This document shows, piece by piece, positions 1-9,226 of a stretch of DNA of 64,000 nt. The number at the start of each line of letters is the position of its first letter. Positions within the stretch are counted from its first letter, which is position 1. The DNA comes from an uncultured Phascolarctobacterium sp. (GTDB lineage Bacteria; Bacillota; Negativicutes; Acidaminococcales; Acidaminococcaceae): contig NZ_CAADXO010000080.1 in assembly GCF_900753045.1 (NCBI RefSeq), forward strand, positions 12,414 through 76,413, read 5' to 3'. The notes below the pieces were generated by a model. The model worked only from the letters and a program-made list of their open reading frames with translations, was not told the origin of the DNA and searched no databases. Position numbers and translations under genes: made by a program.

Positions 1-789
1 CACAGTACCGAAGGAAGCACCAACCGCCGCAATAATATTATTTACAGTCAACAGGCAGGCAGTACGAATCATCAGATTGACGTTTACCTGTAGCATGCCG
101 ATAAACTCACGCCAGTCCAGCAGCTCGCCCCAAGGCAGCGCCTTGTAATCAAAATCACCGTAATAGTACATCAGCACTATACTCAGAATACCGCCGTAAA
201 GCTGGCTGAGCAAGGTAGCAAGAGCCACGCCCGTGATATCCATATGCAGCCAGAAAACAAACCAGATGCTCAGTGCCATGTTCAGCACGTTCATGGAAAC
301 CTGCATAAACACGCTCGCCCGCACCCGCGTCTGCCCCATAAGCCAGCCAAGGGCCACATAGTTGCCAAGCACCAACGGTGCGCCCCAGATAAGAATGTAA
401 TAATAATCACGGCACAGCTCGTTGACCTCCGGTGCAGCGCCAATCATGGCCAGATACAGCTCCAAAATCGGCTTTTGGAAAAGAATGCAGCAGGCACTTA
501 TCAGCATGGCCAGTACCAAAGGCTTAAAAAATGCGAGCATACCAAGTCTTTTATCGGCAGCGCCAAAGGCCTGTGCCGCATAACCGGTAGTACTCACACG
601 TAAAAAACCAAATAACCAATATAAATTGTTGAACAAGATAGCGCCCAGGGAAACTGCTGCGATATATTTGGGGTCCGGAAGCTGTCCCATAACGGCTGTA
701 TTTACCGCACCCATTAAAGGCTGCGTCATTGTCGACAGCATAAACGGTACTGTCAGGCCCAAGTATTCCCTATCAGTCAGCAGGTTCAC
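1..789 (-). CDS. MATE family efflux transporter, N-terminal 263 codons
   Basis: The gene runs off the left edge of the window, so only the first 263 codons are visible. It begins with GTG at 789, preceded by an AAAGGAG ribosome binding site. The translation starts VNLLTDREYLGLTVPFML and continues with several hydrophobic helices and features such as PLMGAVNTAVMGQL and the region around GYAAQAFGA, typical of the DinF-like branch of the multidrug and toxic compound extrusion family. Such proteins are cation-coupled inner-membrane drug or metabolite exporters. The substrate cannot be read from the sequence. No neighbour hints at a role, because the next gene is divergent. Confidence 0.85.
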   Translation of the reverse strand, partial: MNLLTDREYLGLTVPFMLSTMTQPLMGAVNTAVMGQLPDPKYIAAVSLGAILFNNLYWLFGFLRVSTTGYAAQAFGAADKRLGMLAFFKPLVLAMLISACCILFQKPILELYLAMIGAAPEVNELCRDYYYILIWGAPLVLGNYVALGWLMGQTRVRASVFMQVSMNVLNMALSIWFVFWLHMDITGVALATLLSQLYGGILSIVLMYYYGDFDYKALPWGELLDWREFIGMLQVNVNLMIRTACLLTVNNIIAAVGASFGTV

Positions 790-1045
790 TCTATCTATCT
801 CCTTTGTTTATTCGCACTAAATTTTATTTTAAAAATTATCTTGTGTGAATAGCTTATCATATGTTATAATTTATTGCAAGTAAAAAAAGTAGCAATTGCT
901 GAAAATATTTCTGCGGAATTTTGCCAATCTCCTTCAAAGAATAATTTGTATGCCATTGCTTAATTTTTTAAGCTTCAGTTAGCAGCCGCTAATACGAAAA
1001 GCAATATTAATAAAAGTATGAGAAATATATCAAAGGAGTGAGCAC

Positions 1046-2020
1046 ATGTCTGACACACTAAAGGTATGTGGACTGACGATTGAACGTGGCACTAAACTGC
1101 GCACGTACCTGCCTGTCCCGGACACCAATGTAAAAATCCCTCTGACTATTATCAACGGTGACCAAGACGGTCCCACCTTGCTTATTACCGCAGGCATCCA
1201 CGGCGGTGAATATCCCGGTATCGCTGCGGCAATGGAGCTGGGCCGCGATATTGAGCCCGAGCACGTAGCAGGCTGCCTGATTATGATGCACCCGGTAAAT
1301 ATCCAGGGCTTCTGGGCACGCCGCGAAATGATTGTACCCGAAGACGGCAAAAACCTGAACCGCGTTTTCCCCGGTGACCCCATGGGTACGCTTGCCGATA
1401 AAACTGCATATTTAATCAGCAATAACTTCTTCTCTATTGCCGATTTTTATGTAGACATGCACAGCGGCGATATCCACGAAAGCCTGCATCCTTATGTTTA
1501 TTATCCCGGACAGCCTACTCCCGAAGTAGAAAAGAAATCTCGTTCCGTAGCACGTGTACTCGACATGGAATATATGGTACGTTCATTGGCAACCGGCGGT
1601 GCCTATAACTACGCCGCCAGCACCGGACTTCCTTCTATTCTTATTGAACGCGGCGGCGCCGGCCTCTGCCTGCACGAGGATATTGAAGCCTACAAGGATG
1701 ATATCCGCAACATCCTGCGCAAGCTGAAAATGTTCTCCCTGCCTGTAAAGCCACGCCATCACTCTCCGCGTGATGTAGAAAACCTTATTTATCTGGAAGC
1801 GTTGGAAACTGGCTGCTGGCTGCACCACATCCACAGCGGCGATTTTGTTGAAGAAGGCCAGGTTTTGGGACGCATCACCGACGTTTTCGGCAACACGCTG
1901 ACAACCTATTACGCAGAGCAGACAGGTGTAATCCTTTACGTCTGCCCGGCACTGGCATCTCCCAAGGGCACCATTCTTGTTGCCTACGGCACCATCAAGG
2001 AATTTGATGACGAAGAATAA
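1046..2020 (+). CDS. Succinylglutamate desuccinylase/aspartoacylase family hydrolase
   Basis: This 324-residue protein has the zinc-carboxypeptidase (M14-like) signature of the AstE/AspA family: HGGE at residues 52-55 supplies a zinc His and Glu, and DMHSGD at 138-142 supplies the third ligand. A later IERGGAG segment is also typical. Family members hydrolyse N-acyl amino acids or similar amides; the exact substrate is unknown. The C-terminal third (EEGQVLGRITDVFG) resembles the biotinyl/lipoyl-like barrel seen in this family. The start is supported by AAGGAGTG seven to eight bases upstream. It is probably monocistronic, followed by the riboswitch leader of the next gene. Confidence 0.85.
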   Translation: MSDTLKVCGLTIERGTKLRTYLPVPDTNVKIPLTIINGDQDGPTLLITAGIHGGEYPGIAAAMELGRDIEPEHVAGCLIMMHPVNIQGFWARREMIVPEDGKNLNRVFPGDPMGTLADKTAYLISNNFFSIADFYVDMHSGDIHESLHPYVYYPGQPTPEVEKKSRSVARVLDMEYMVRSLATGGAYNYAASTGLPSILIERGGAGLCLHEDIEAYKDDIRNILRKLKMFSLPVKPRHHSPRDVENLIYLEALETGCWLHHIHSGDFVEEGQVLGRITDVFGNTLTTYYAEQTGVILYVCPALASPKGTILVAYGTIKEFDDEE

Positions 2021-2135
2021 AATTTGCCTATGGCCTTTATTGATTAGCCATAGGTACCCTCCTGCTTAGGTTAGCACTTAATCTCTATGCAGGAAATTTT
2101 TCTCTGAAAACTGTAAAATATTTTGCAAAAACCGC

Positions 2136-2165
2136 TTGACAAAGCCTTTGCTAACCGCTTATAAT
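2136..2165 (+). promoter_or_regulatory. Sigma-70 promoter of the NiCo riboswitch/CDF gene
   Basis: TTGACA at 2136-2141 and TATAAT at 2160-2165 are separated by 18 bases. Both hexamers match the consensus perfectly. Transcription would start about 30 bases before the riboswitch. Confidence 0.85.
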
Positions 2166-2201
2166 TCAGATAATCTCTTTGCACTGCAATTTAGCTACAG
2201 T

Positions 2202-2294
2202 ACAAACTGATCAGGCGGTAAACCTTCTTCCGGGTTTTTGCAGCCGGGCCCTCTGGGCAGCAGACCTTGACGCAACGTCTGCGGGACAGTTAAC
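2202..2294 (+). promoter_or_regulatory. NiCo (czcD-type) riboswitch
   Basis: The leader matches the NiCo riboswitch layout. An outer stem AACTG (2205-2209) pairs with CAGTT (2287-2291). Between them lie the conserved GATCAGGCGG, a first hairpin (AAACC/GGGTTT), the hallmark GCAGCCGGGC, and GCAG followed by a hairpin ending CTGCGGGACAGTT. These elements match the published four-way-junction Co(II)/Ni(II) sensor by recall; no covariance search was run. The downstream gene is a cation diffusion facilitator, the classical target. The terminator arm overlaps the last aptamer stem, so metal binding should favour read-through (ON switch). Confidence 0.85.
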
Positions 2295-2316
2295 TACTAT
2301 CTCGCAGGCGTTTTTT
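2276..2316 (+). terminator. Riboswitch-controlled intrinsic terminator
   Basis: An 11-bp stem (2276-2286 with 2300-2310, including G-U pairs) with a 13-base loop is followed by T6 at 2311-2316. Its left arm is part of the final aptamer stem, so aptamer and terminator are mutually exclusive. Confidence 0.85.
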
Positions 2317-2366
2317 GTATGTAAAAGGCCTGCACAAATGCAAAGACCACTTTAGGAGGTTTTATT

Positions 2367-3311
2367 ATGAAATTTGAAAACGATGCTGAAAGAATCGCTA
2401 TGATTGTTTCTATCAACAGTATTATCGGTAATCTGCTTTTATCATTAGGCAAGCTGATTGCCGGTTTCGTCGCCCAATCCGCTGCCATGGTTTCCGATGG
2501 TATCCATTCCGCGTCCGATGTTTTCGGTACCCTCATTGTTATGGCCGGCGTAAAGTTTTCCAACAAGGCTTCGGATGAAGAGCATCCCTACGGCCACGAA
2601 CGTATCGAATGCATTGCTGCCATTCTTTTGGCGGTAATCCTAACTATTATCGCTCTGCTCATCGGCTACAGCGGTTACGAAAAAATCGTAGGCGACCCGG
2701 CTGAGCTGGAGGTCCCCGGACAGCTTGCTCTGTGGGCAGCAATTATTTCCATTGTTGCCAAAGAAGCAATGTTCTGGTACACCCGTAACGCTGCACAAAA
2801 AATCAATTCCGGCGCACTGATGGCAGAAGCATGGCATCATCGCAGCGACGCTATGAGCTCCGTCGGTGCTTTCATCGGTATTTTGGGCGCACGCATGGGC
2901 TATCCTATTTTAGACCCCATCGCCAGCTTAGTTATCTGTGTGATGATTTTATATGCTGCCTACGAAGTATTCAAGGATTCTATGGATAAGATGGTTGACC
3001 GCAGCTGTGATGAGGAAACAGCAACTGCTATGGAAGAGCTTGTCTCCCGCGTTCCCGGCGTAGAGCATCTTGACAGTCTGCACAGCCGTCTTTTCGGCAG
3101 CCGTATTTATGTTGATATCGAAATCAGCGTCAAGGATAACCTTACTCTGCTGCAGGCACATCATATCGCCGAAATGGTGCACACTGCCGTTGAAGCCAAC
3201 TTCCCGCTGGTAAAACATTGCATGGTTCATGTCAATCCTTTGAGCGAGGACAGCCACGAAGCCTGCACTATGCTGCCGCCGGATTTACGTCCTCACAAAC
3301 TGCATGATTAA
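2367..3311 (+). CDS. Cation diffusion facilitator (Co/Ni/Zn-type efflux pump)
   Basis: This 314-residue inner-membrane transporter has the CDF topology: about six helices followed by a cytoplasmic C-terminal dimerisation domain (roughly 210-300). The metal-site motifs are visible as SDGIHSASD around residues 43-51 and HHRSD near residue 157. CDF proteins export divalent cations by proton antiport. The NiCo riboswitch upstream indicates that cobalt or nickel is the regulated substrate here; that is inference from the leader, not from the protein. The start ATG has TAGGAGG eight bases upstream. Confidence 0.93.
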   Translation: MKFENDAERIAMIVSINSIIGNLLLSLGKLIAGFVAQSAAMVSDGIHSASDVFGTLIVMAGVKFSNKASDEEHPYGHERIECIAAILLAVILTIIALLIGYSGYEKIVGDPAELEVPGQLALWAAIISIVAKEAMFWYTRNAAQKINSGALMAEAWHHRSDAMSSVGAFIGILGARMGYPILDPIASLVICVMILYAAYEVFKDSMDKMVDRSCDEETATAMEELVSRVPGVEHLDSLHSRLFGSRIYVDIEISVKDNLTLLQAHHIAEMVHTAVEANFPLVKHCMVHVNPLSEDSHEACTMLPPDLRPHKLHD

Positions 3312-3369
3312 ACAAAACTTACTTATTTGATGTAAAAAGTTTTTTAAAGAATTTTTTCGATATACCCTC

Positions 3370-3399
3370 TTGACAATCCCTAGAAAGGGGGTATATAAT
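3370..3399 (+). promoter_or_regulatory. Promoter overlapped by an inverted repeat, upstream of the binding protein gene
   Basis: TTGACA (3370-3375) and TATAAT (3394-3399) are 18 bases apart. The arms TATACCC (3361-3367) and GGGGTATA (3388-3395) flank and overlap the promoter as an inverted repeat, so a repressor could bind here. A second palindrome, CTCATATGAG, lies downstream at about 3422-3431. No matching regulator is identified. Confidence 0.7.
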
Positions 3400-3478
3400 T
3401 TAGGCAATCAATGAGTAACTGCTCATATGAGTAATTAATATACTGCTAAATCAATAAATTATTTGGAGGTATCTGCTA

Positions 3479-4267
3479 ATGAAAAAGATATTATTTATTC
3501 TTGTCAGCATGCTGTGCCTGCTTTTATCCGCCGGCTGCGGCAGCGACAAACAAACAGCGCAAGCACCCGCTTCCGACAAGGTACTGCGTGTGGCAACATC
3601 ACCTGCTTCTCCGCCCTTTGAGCTTTATCTCAAAGAGCAGAACAAATTTACCGGCTTTGATATCGATTTAATCAACGATGTGGCTAAAAAAATGGGTTAT
3701 GACAGAGTTGAATTTATCAACACCCCGTTCGACGAACTTCTGCCCGGCCTTAACCACAAGAAATATGATATCGCCATGAACAACTTCAGTAAAACCAAAG
3801 CACGTACCATTGACTATGCTGCAAGTGATTCCTATGCCAAGGCTGCTTTCTCTATCGTTGCCAAAAAAGGCAGCAACCTCAAAGCAGATATCGACAGCAT
3901 GAACGGCCGTAAGATTGCCATCAAAAAAGGTGCTTCTGCTGTGCGCGTAGCAAAATCCTTCCCCGGCAGCATCATCGTTGAATATCCGGAAAATGCCAGT
4001 GCTTTACATGCAGTAGAAACAGGCGAAGCTGACTACGCTATCTGCGGTAACCTCACTACCGCTTTCTATATGACGCACACCGATGACGACAACTGCCTGC
4101 AGGTTGTAGGCCATTCCGAACGCCAGGATGACCTTGTTGTCTACGCCGAAAAAGGTAATGAAGAGCTGATTAAAAAATTCAACGTTGCTTTGAGCGACTA
4201 TAAAAAGAGCGGCGAATATAAAAAACTCATCAACTTCTACTTCGGCGATATCGAAAAACAATCCTAA
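3479..4267 (+). CDS. Amino-acid ABC transporter substrate-binding lipoprotein
   Basis: The 262-residue protein starts with a lipoprotein signal peptide whose lipobox (LSAGC) places the lipidated cysteine at about residue 20. The rest matches solute-binding family 3: SPPFELYLKEQNKFTGFDIDL near the start of the domain and conserved blocks such as GRKIAIKKGASAV. It binds a small polar amino acid or related ligand for an ABC importer. No permease or ATPase gene lies next to it, so its partners must be elsewhere or it is an orphan receptor. The RBS is TTGGAGG. Confidence 0.9.
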   Translation: MKKILFILVSMLCLLLSAGCGSDKQTAQAPASDKVLRVATSPASPPFELYLKEQNKFTGFDIDLINDVAKKMGYDRVEFINTPFDELLPGLNHKKYDIAMNNFSKTKARTIDYAASDSYAKAAFSIVAKKGSNLKADIDSMNGRKIAIKKGASAVRVAKSFPGSIIVEYPENASALHAVETGEADYAICGNLTTAFYMTHTDDDNCLQVVGHSERQDDLVVYAEKGNEELIKKFNVALSDYKKSGEYKKLINFYFGDIEKQS

Positions 4268-4408
4268 AACACCCCTAACTCAGCTAAAAGCTTAAAGCTT
4301 TATATATACCACACCCCTTACAATACTCTTTTTATAATACTCCTATAATACTCCTTATCAGCCGGCATCCCCTAACGCCGGCGAACAAACACTCAACTCA
4401 TCAAAACC

Positions 4409-4448
4409 AGAAAAGCCTTGCAGTAAGTCCAAACTGCAAGGCTTTTTT
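4409..4448. terminator. Bidirectional terminator
   Basis: GCCTTGCAGT (4415-4424) pairs perfectly with ACTGCAAGGC (4433-4442). It is followed by T6 on the plus strand and has AAAA before it, so it can end both the binding-protein transcript and the convergent glpK transcript. Confidence 0.85.
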
Positions 4449-4468
4449 GCTGTATTTTTATATTTAGT

Positions 4469-5971
4469 TTAATCCTCCGGATGCAGCTTAATGCAGGACG
4501 CACGCACAGCCCTGTGCCAGCCGCGCAGCAGATGATTACGCTTTTCTTCATCCATATCGGGCATAAAGGTCTGCTCAATAACGTGATTGCCCTTAATCAT
4601 TTCCTTGTCATCCCAATAGCCTACTGCCAGACCAGCAAGATAAGCAGCGCCCATAGCCGTTGTTTCAATGCAGCTCGGGCGTTCCACCTTAACATTGATG
4701 ATGTCCGCCTGCGTCTGCATCAGGAAGCTGTTGGCACAAGCACCGCCGTCAACCTGCAGCGAGCTCAGCTTAATACCGCTGTCCTCCTCCATAGCCTTCA
4801 GCACATCGTACACCTGATAGGCAATAGCTTCGAGCGTTGCACGCACAATGTGATTACGGTTAACACCGCGCGTCAGGCCGACAATCGCACCGCGCGCATA
4901 TTGGTTCCAATGCGGAGCACCCAAGCCTACAAAAGCAGGCACCATGTAGCAGCCGTTGGAATCGGGTACAGATTTCGCCATAGCCTCGGATTCGGCAGCA
5001 TTGCGAATCAGGCCCAGCTCATCACGCAGCCATTGGATAGCAGCGCCGGCAACGAAAATAGAGCCTTCCAGCGCATATTCTACCTTGCCGTCTACACCCC
5101 AGGCAATAGTCGTAACAAGACCGTTTTTGCTGTCTACAGGCTTTTCGCCGGTATTCATCAGCATAAAACCACCCGTTCCATAGGTGTTTTTTGCTTCGCC
5201 GGGTGCAAAGCAGGTCTGTCCGAACAGCGCACATTGCTGATCGCCTGCAGCGCCGGCGATAGGAATAGATGCCTCAAACAGCTTGGCATCGGTGGAACCG
5301 TATACGCAGCTGGAGGGCTTAACCTCCGGCAGCATCTGACGAGGAATGCCCAAAACCGTCAGAATTTCTTCATCCCACTGCAGAGTATGAATATTAAACA
5401 TCAATGTACGGGAAGCATTAGAATAATCCGTAACATGAACCTTGCCGCCGGTCAGCTTCCAGATAATCCAGCTGTCGATAGTACCGAACAACAGCTGGCC
5501 TGCTTCCGCACGCTCGCGTGCATGAGGTACGTTTTCCAAAATCCAGTGCAGCTTGGTACCGGAAAAATAAGCATCCAGAACCAGGCCTGTCTTTTCGCGG
5601 AACATATTGGCATAGCCACGGATTTTCAGTAAATCACAGTATTCTGCGGTACGACGGCACTGCCAGACAATCGCCTTGCAGATGGGACGACCGGTGTTCT
5701 TATCCCAGACTACGGTAGTTTCGCGCTGGTTCGTAATACCGATACCGGCAATATCAGCCGGAGTAACATCCAGCTTGCTCATTGCCTCGTACATCAGGCC
5801 TACCTGGGTAGCCCAGATTTCCTCGGCATCGTGCTCCACCCAGCCTGCCTGCGGATAATACTGCGTAAACTCCTTTTGCGCTACGCTGCGGATTTCTCCC
5901 TGCTGATCAAATAAAATACAGCGGCAGCTGGTAGTTCCCAAATCCAGCGCCATGATATATTTATTTTTCAT
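4469..5971 (-). CDS. glpK: Glycerol kinase
   Basis: The product phosphorylates glycerol with ATP to sn-glycerol 3-phosphate in the cytoplasm. The N-terminal MALDLGTTSCR is the phosphate-1 loop of the FGGY sugar kinase fold; GDQQCALFGQ and the FGGY signature region GLGAPHWNQYARGAIVGLTRG are present. The protein is 500 residues, the normal length. I chose ATG at 5971 (MKNKYIMALD) rather than the in-frame start at 6010, because the extra 13 residues do not belong to the family and a GAAAGG ribosome binding site fits 5971. No glpF or glpD is adjacent. A glycerophosphodiester phosphodiesterase 3.4 kb away could feed the same pathway. Confidence 0.95.
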   Translation of the reverse strand: MKNKYIMALDLGTTSCRCILFDQQGEIRSVAQKEFTQYYPQAGWVEHDAEEIWATQVGLMYEAMSKLDVTPADIAGIGITNQRETTVVWDKNTGRPICKAIVWQCRRTAEYCDLLKIRGYANMFREKTGLVLDAYFSGTKLHWILENVPHARERAEAGQLLFGTIDSWIIWKLTGGKVHVTDYSNASRTLMFNIHTLQWDEEILTVLGIPRQMLPEVKPSSCVYGSTDAKLFEASIPIAGAAGDQQCALFGQTCFAPGEAKNTYGTGGFMLMNTGEKPVDSKNGLVTTIAWGVDGKVEYALEGSIFVAGAAIQWLRDELGLIRNAAESEAMAKSVPDSNGCYMVPAFVGLGAPHWNQYARGAIVGLTRGVNRNHIVRATLEAIAYQVYDVLKAMEEDSGIKLSSLQVDGGACANSFLMQTQADIINVKVERPSCIETTAMGAAYLAGLAVGYWDDKEMIKGNHVIEQTFMPDMDEEKRNHLLRGWHRAVRASCIKLHPED

Positions 5972-6085
5972 GCTTTCACGACCTTTCCTTGATATTTTTA
6001 AGTATAACACAAAACATAAGGAGCCGCCACTTTCGTAGCAGCTCCTGAAAAAGCATATTTAATTATGTTATGTACGTTTGGAAAA

Positions 6086-6234
6086 CCTGATGAAGTATAC
6101 GGCGTCTTATCGCACGTCCGCAAACCTTCGCCAAAGACGTGGGAGAAGGTGACGGAGACGAAGAAGGGTGACGACGGCGTACTTCCAGTACGTCTAGGAA
6201 CCCTGATGAAGTATACGGCGCCTTATCGCACGTC
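6086..6234. repeat. Two 33-bp direct repeats flanking an 83-bp unique core
   Basis: Copy one is 6086-6118 and copy two 6202-6234. They share all but one base (T versus C) and begin CCTGATGAAGTATACGGCG. The period is 116 bases. The second copy abuts the stop codon of the TRAP permease gene. The core is rich in GACG/ACGTC words and contains no gene. It lies between two genes of the same strand (TRAP operon and glpK). Confidence 0.8.
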
Positions 6235-7512
6235 TTACAAATTAGGTAAGAACATTACCAACCCCGGAACATAGGTGACAATAAGTAATGCTACAAGCAG
6301 TGCAACAATAAACGGCCAAACTTCCTTGAAGAATTCGCCGAGCGGCGTTTCCGTTATCGCACAAACCGTAAACATCATCGAACCGAATGGTGGCGTCAGA
6401 CCGCCAATCATAATGTTGACAATGCAGATAATACCGAAGTGTACCGGGTCAACACCCAGCTTGGTTACAACAGGAACCAGCAGCGGAGCCAGAATAATCA
6501 GCGCAGCGCCGCCCTCTAAGAACATACCAAGAATCAGCAGCAGGATATTTACCAGCATAAGCATCATGTACGGATTGCGGGTAAAGTCAAGCATTGCGGA
6601 GGTGATATGCTGCGGAATACGCTCCCAGTTCAGATAATAGCCAAAGAAAGAAGCTGCTACGATAATCAGTACAACGGAGCTGGTACCGTAAATAGTTTCC
6701 TTCATAATCGGCCATGCGTATTCCCACTTCAGCTCCTTGTAGATGAAGGCACCTACCAGGATGCAATAAACTACTGCTACAGCGCCTGCCTCGGACGGAG
6801 TGAACATACCCATACGCAGGCCGGCGATAATACCGAAGGGAAAAAGCAGCGCCCAGATAGATTCCTTGAGCTGAACCATGATTTCGCCGAAGGTAGCAGC
6901 CTTTTCACGCGAAGGCTTATAGCCACGCTTCTTGGAAACAATGGCAACAACAATCATCATAGATACTGCCATGAGAATACCGGGAACATAGCCTGCCATA
7001 AACATTTTGGTTACGGATACACTGGCAATCAATGCATAAATAATCAGGTTAATTCCGGGAGGAATAACAGGCGTACTTGCGGAGGACGCAGCTGTAACCG
7101 CAGCACTGAAGGCTCTGCCATAACCGCGCTTTTCCATTTCCGGAACCAGCATTTTACTCTGCATAGCAGCGTCAGCGTTAGCACTGCCGGAAACACCGCC
7201 CATCAGCAGGCTGAGCAGTACGTTAACCTGAGCCAGACCGCCGGTCATATGTCCCATGAGCACATCGGTGAATTTCATCAGCTTATCGCTGATGCCGGCA
7301 TAGTTCATGATGGAGCCTGCCATAATAAAGAAGGGAATTGCCAGCAACGGGAAGGACTGCGTGCTGGTAATAATGCGTTGGAATACCAGATGCGCCGGAG
7401 AAGTTGCATCCAAAAAGGTAAAGTAGGAAATCGTTGCGCCGAACAGTGCGTAAGCGATTGGAATACTGGAAAAATAAAGCACAAAAACAATGATGACGGG
7501 CAAATAAGCCAT
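6235..7512 (-). CDS. TRAP transporter large permease (DctM type)
   Basis: This 425-residue, highly hydrophobic protein matches the DctM family, the ion-coupled translocation subunit of tripartite ATP-independent periplasmic transporters. Typical stretches are IPFFIMAGSIMNYAGIS, GGVSGSANADAAMQSKMLVPEM and VIPPGINLIIYAL. It works with the small permease directly upstream, whose stop codon overlaps its ATG by one base (TAATG), and with the binding protein at the operon's front. The substrate class is probably an organic acid; the sequence does not name it. Confidence 0.94.
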   Translation of the reverse strand: MAYLPVIIVFVLYFSSIPIAYALFGATISYFTFLDATSPAHLVFQRIITSTQSFPLLAIPFFIMAGSIMNYAGISDKLMKFTDVLMGHMTGGLAQVNVLLSLLMGGVSGSANADAAMQSKMLVPEMEKRGYGRAFSAAVTAASSASTPVIPPGINLIIYALIASVSVTKMFMAGYVPGILMAVSMMIVVAIVSKKRGYKPSREKAATFGEIMVQLKESIWALLFPFGIIAGLRMGMFTPSEAGAVAVVYCILVGAFIYKELKWEYAWPIMKETIYGTSSVVLIIVAASFFGYYLNWERIPQHITSAMLDFTRNPYMMLMLVNILLLILGMFLEGGAALIILAPLLVPVVTKLGVDPVHFGIICIVNIMIGGLTPPFGSMMFTVCAITETPLGEFFKEVWPFIVALLVALLIVTYVPGLVMFLPNL

Positions 7513-7994
7513 TATTTTTCCTCCTTTCCGGAACCGGTAACATCCTGCCAGACAAATTTAATAGAATACACGGTCATGAGTACAAACGCAATCAGTACGG
7601 AAGCACTGATATAAACGGAAGAAATACCCAATACCGGGGTCATTTTCGTATAGGATTTGGAAATATAGATAACAGAAAGATAAGACATGTAGCCATTGAG
7701 CGCTACAAGAATAACGTCGGTAATCAGGCCGATAGCCTTTTGCATACCTTGGGGCATTCTTTTAACGATGATATCAACGCCAACGTGACCGCGATGCTTG
7801 AATACGGCAACAGCGCCGATGAATACCGACCAGACAAAACAGCCGGTAGCAACTTCTTCAGACCAAACAAGGCCGGAGTTAAAAACATAACGCAGAACAA
7901 TATTGATGACAACAAGGATAGTAGTGATGCTGATGAAAAATGCAGCAACTAAATCTTCCAGATTATTTAGCACGAAGCTCAGGTTTTTACCCAA
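7512..7994 (-). CDS. TRAP transporter small permease (DctQ type), TTG start
   Basis: The 160-residue protein has four hydrophobic helices and the W-x-EE motif (VWSEEVATGCFVW) characteristic of DctQ subunits. I place the start at TTG 7994, seven bases after GGAGG. The longer reading from 8054 adds 20 residues that include the Shine-Dalgarno sequence itself. It couples by a TAATG overlap to the large permease, and lies just downstream of the binding-protein gene. Confidence 0.9.
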   Translation of the reverse strand: MGKNLSFVLNNLEDLVAAFFISITTILVVINIVLRYVFNSGLVWSEEVATGCFVWSVFIGAVAVFKHRGHVGVDIIVKRMPQGMQKAIGLITDVILVALNGYMSYLSVIYISKSYTKMTPVLGISSVYISASVLIAFVLMTVYSIKFVWQDVTGSGKEEK

Positions 7995-8115
7995 AATTTT
8001 ACCTCCATTTTTTATAGTAATACTTATGCAAAGGAAGGAGCTGTCACGCCGCATGCAGCGTGGTAGCTCCTTAATGTTTCATTATAACTGTTTAGTAATG
8101 TTGAAAATCTGCAGC

Positions 8116-9150
8116 TTATTTTGCAGCGCGGATTTTTGCCAGCTCAGCTTTCAGCTTTTCATAGATACCGGGAGTTGCGCCTTCTTTTTCTTCCATCTGT
8201 TTGAATACAGGCTCGGTAGCTTTTTCGAAAGCAGCATGGTCAACATCGTTGAATTTAACGCCCTTGCTTTCCAGTTCCTTATAAACCTTGTTATAGGATT
8301 CGGTGGAAATCTTGGTCATTTCTTTACCGCCGTAAGCAAATTCTTCAGCAACAATCTTCTGGTCTTCCGGAGACAGGCTGTTGAATACTTTGGTGGAAAT
8401 GTATACGCCGCAGGTACCCAGGAAATGCTTGGTAGTAGCTACGTTTTTAACGTGCTCATAGCATTTGGTACCGATGTTGGTGAATTCGGAGCCTTCCAGA
8501 CCGTCTACAACACCTTGGGAAACGCCGGACAGAGTTTCGGAGAACGGCAGGCTGGTAGCGGTAGCGCCCATAGCATTGATGGTGTCAATGAACAGCTTGC
8601 TGCCGGGAGTACGCAGCTTCAGACCTTTCATATCTTCCGGTTTGGTGATAACTTTGTTAGTCATAACATTACGGAAGCCGAAGATGTAGTCCAGAGCCAG
8701 AACCTTAATGCCTTTTTCTTCAGCTTTCTTTTCCATGTCCTTAACCAACGGAGTTTCAATCATCTTCTCATATTCGTCATATGTTTGATACAGCATAGGG
8801 CCAACCAAAGGTTTGAAATCAGGTACATAGTCGCCCAGATAAGACGGGTCTTCTACAGAAATAAAGTTAGCACCGTTAGCAACCTGCTCCAGACCATCCT
8901 TGTAGCAAGCCAGCTGGTTTTGACCAAAGCATTGAATTTCTACACGGCCATTGGTTTTCTTGTTAATACGCTCAGCAACCAATTCCATGGATTTGTACAG
9001 CTGCTCATCGGGAGAAAATACATGGCTCAGCTTCAAAACAACCTTTTTGTCAGAACCTGCTGCCTTTTCATCCTTTTTGTCAGAACCGCCGCAACCGGTC
9101 AGCGCCAACATCATAACAGACATTAACAGAAGAGCTACGATCTTTTTCAT
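8116..9150 (-). CDS. TRAP transporter substrate-binding lipoprotein (DctP type)
   Basis: This protein (344 residues from the preferred start) carries a lipoprotein signal (LTGCGG) and the DctP fold, including KLSHVFSPDEQLYKSMELVAERI and LKLRTPGSKLFIDTINAMGA, where the conserved Arg contacts carboxylate ligands. It is tethered outside the membrane and delivers substrate to the QM permease. Start choice: ATG 9150 is six bases after AGGAGG, whereas the in-frame ATG at 9156 abuts that sequence directly. The first gene of the operon P-Q-M. Confidence 0.93.
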   Translation of the reverse strand: MKKIVALLLMSVMMLALTGCGGSDKKDEKAAGSDKKVVLKLSHVFSPDEQLYKSMELVAERINKKTNGRVEIQCFGQNQLACYKDGLEQVANGANFISVEDPSYLGDYVPDFKPLVGPMLYQTYDEYEKMIETPLVKDMEKKAEEKGIKVLALDYIFGFRNVMTNKVITKPEDMKGLKLRTPGSKLFIDTINAMGATATSLPFSETLSGVSQGVVDGLEGSEFTNIGTKCYEHVKNVATTKHFLGTCGVYISTKVFNSLSPEDQKIVAEEFAYGGKEMTKISTESYNKVYKELESKGVKFNDVDHAAFEKATEPVFKQMEEKEGATPGIYEKLKAELAKIRAAK

Positions 9151-9226
9151 GTTCATCCTCCTAAATCCCTTGTTGAATTTTGTTGAAATTTAATGTAATA
9201 GAGATTCCCGTTTTGAATCTGATACC

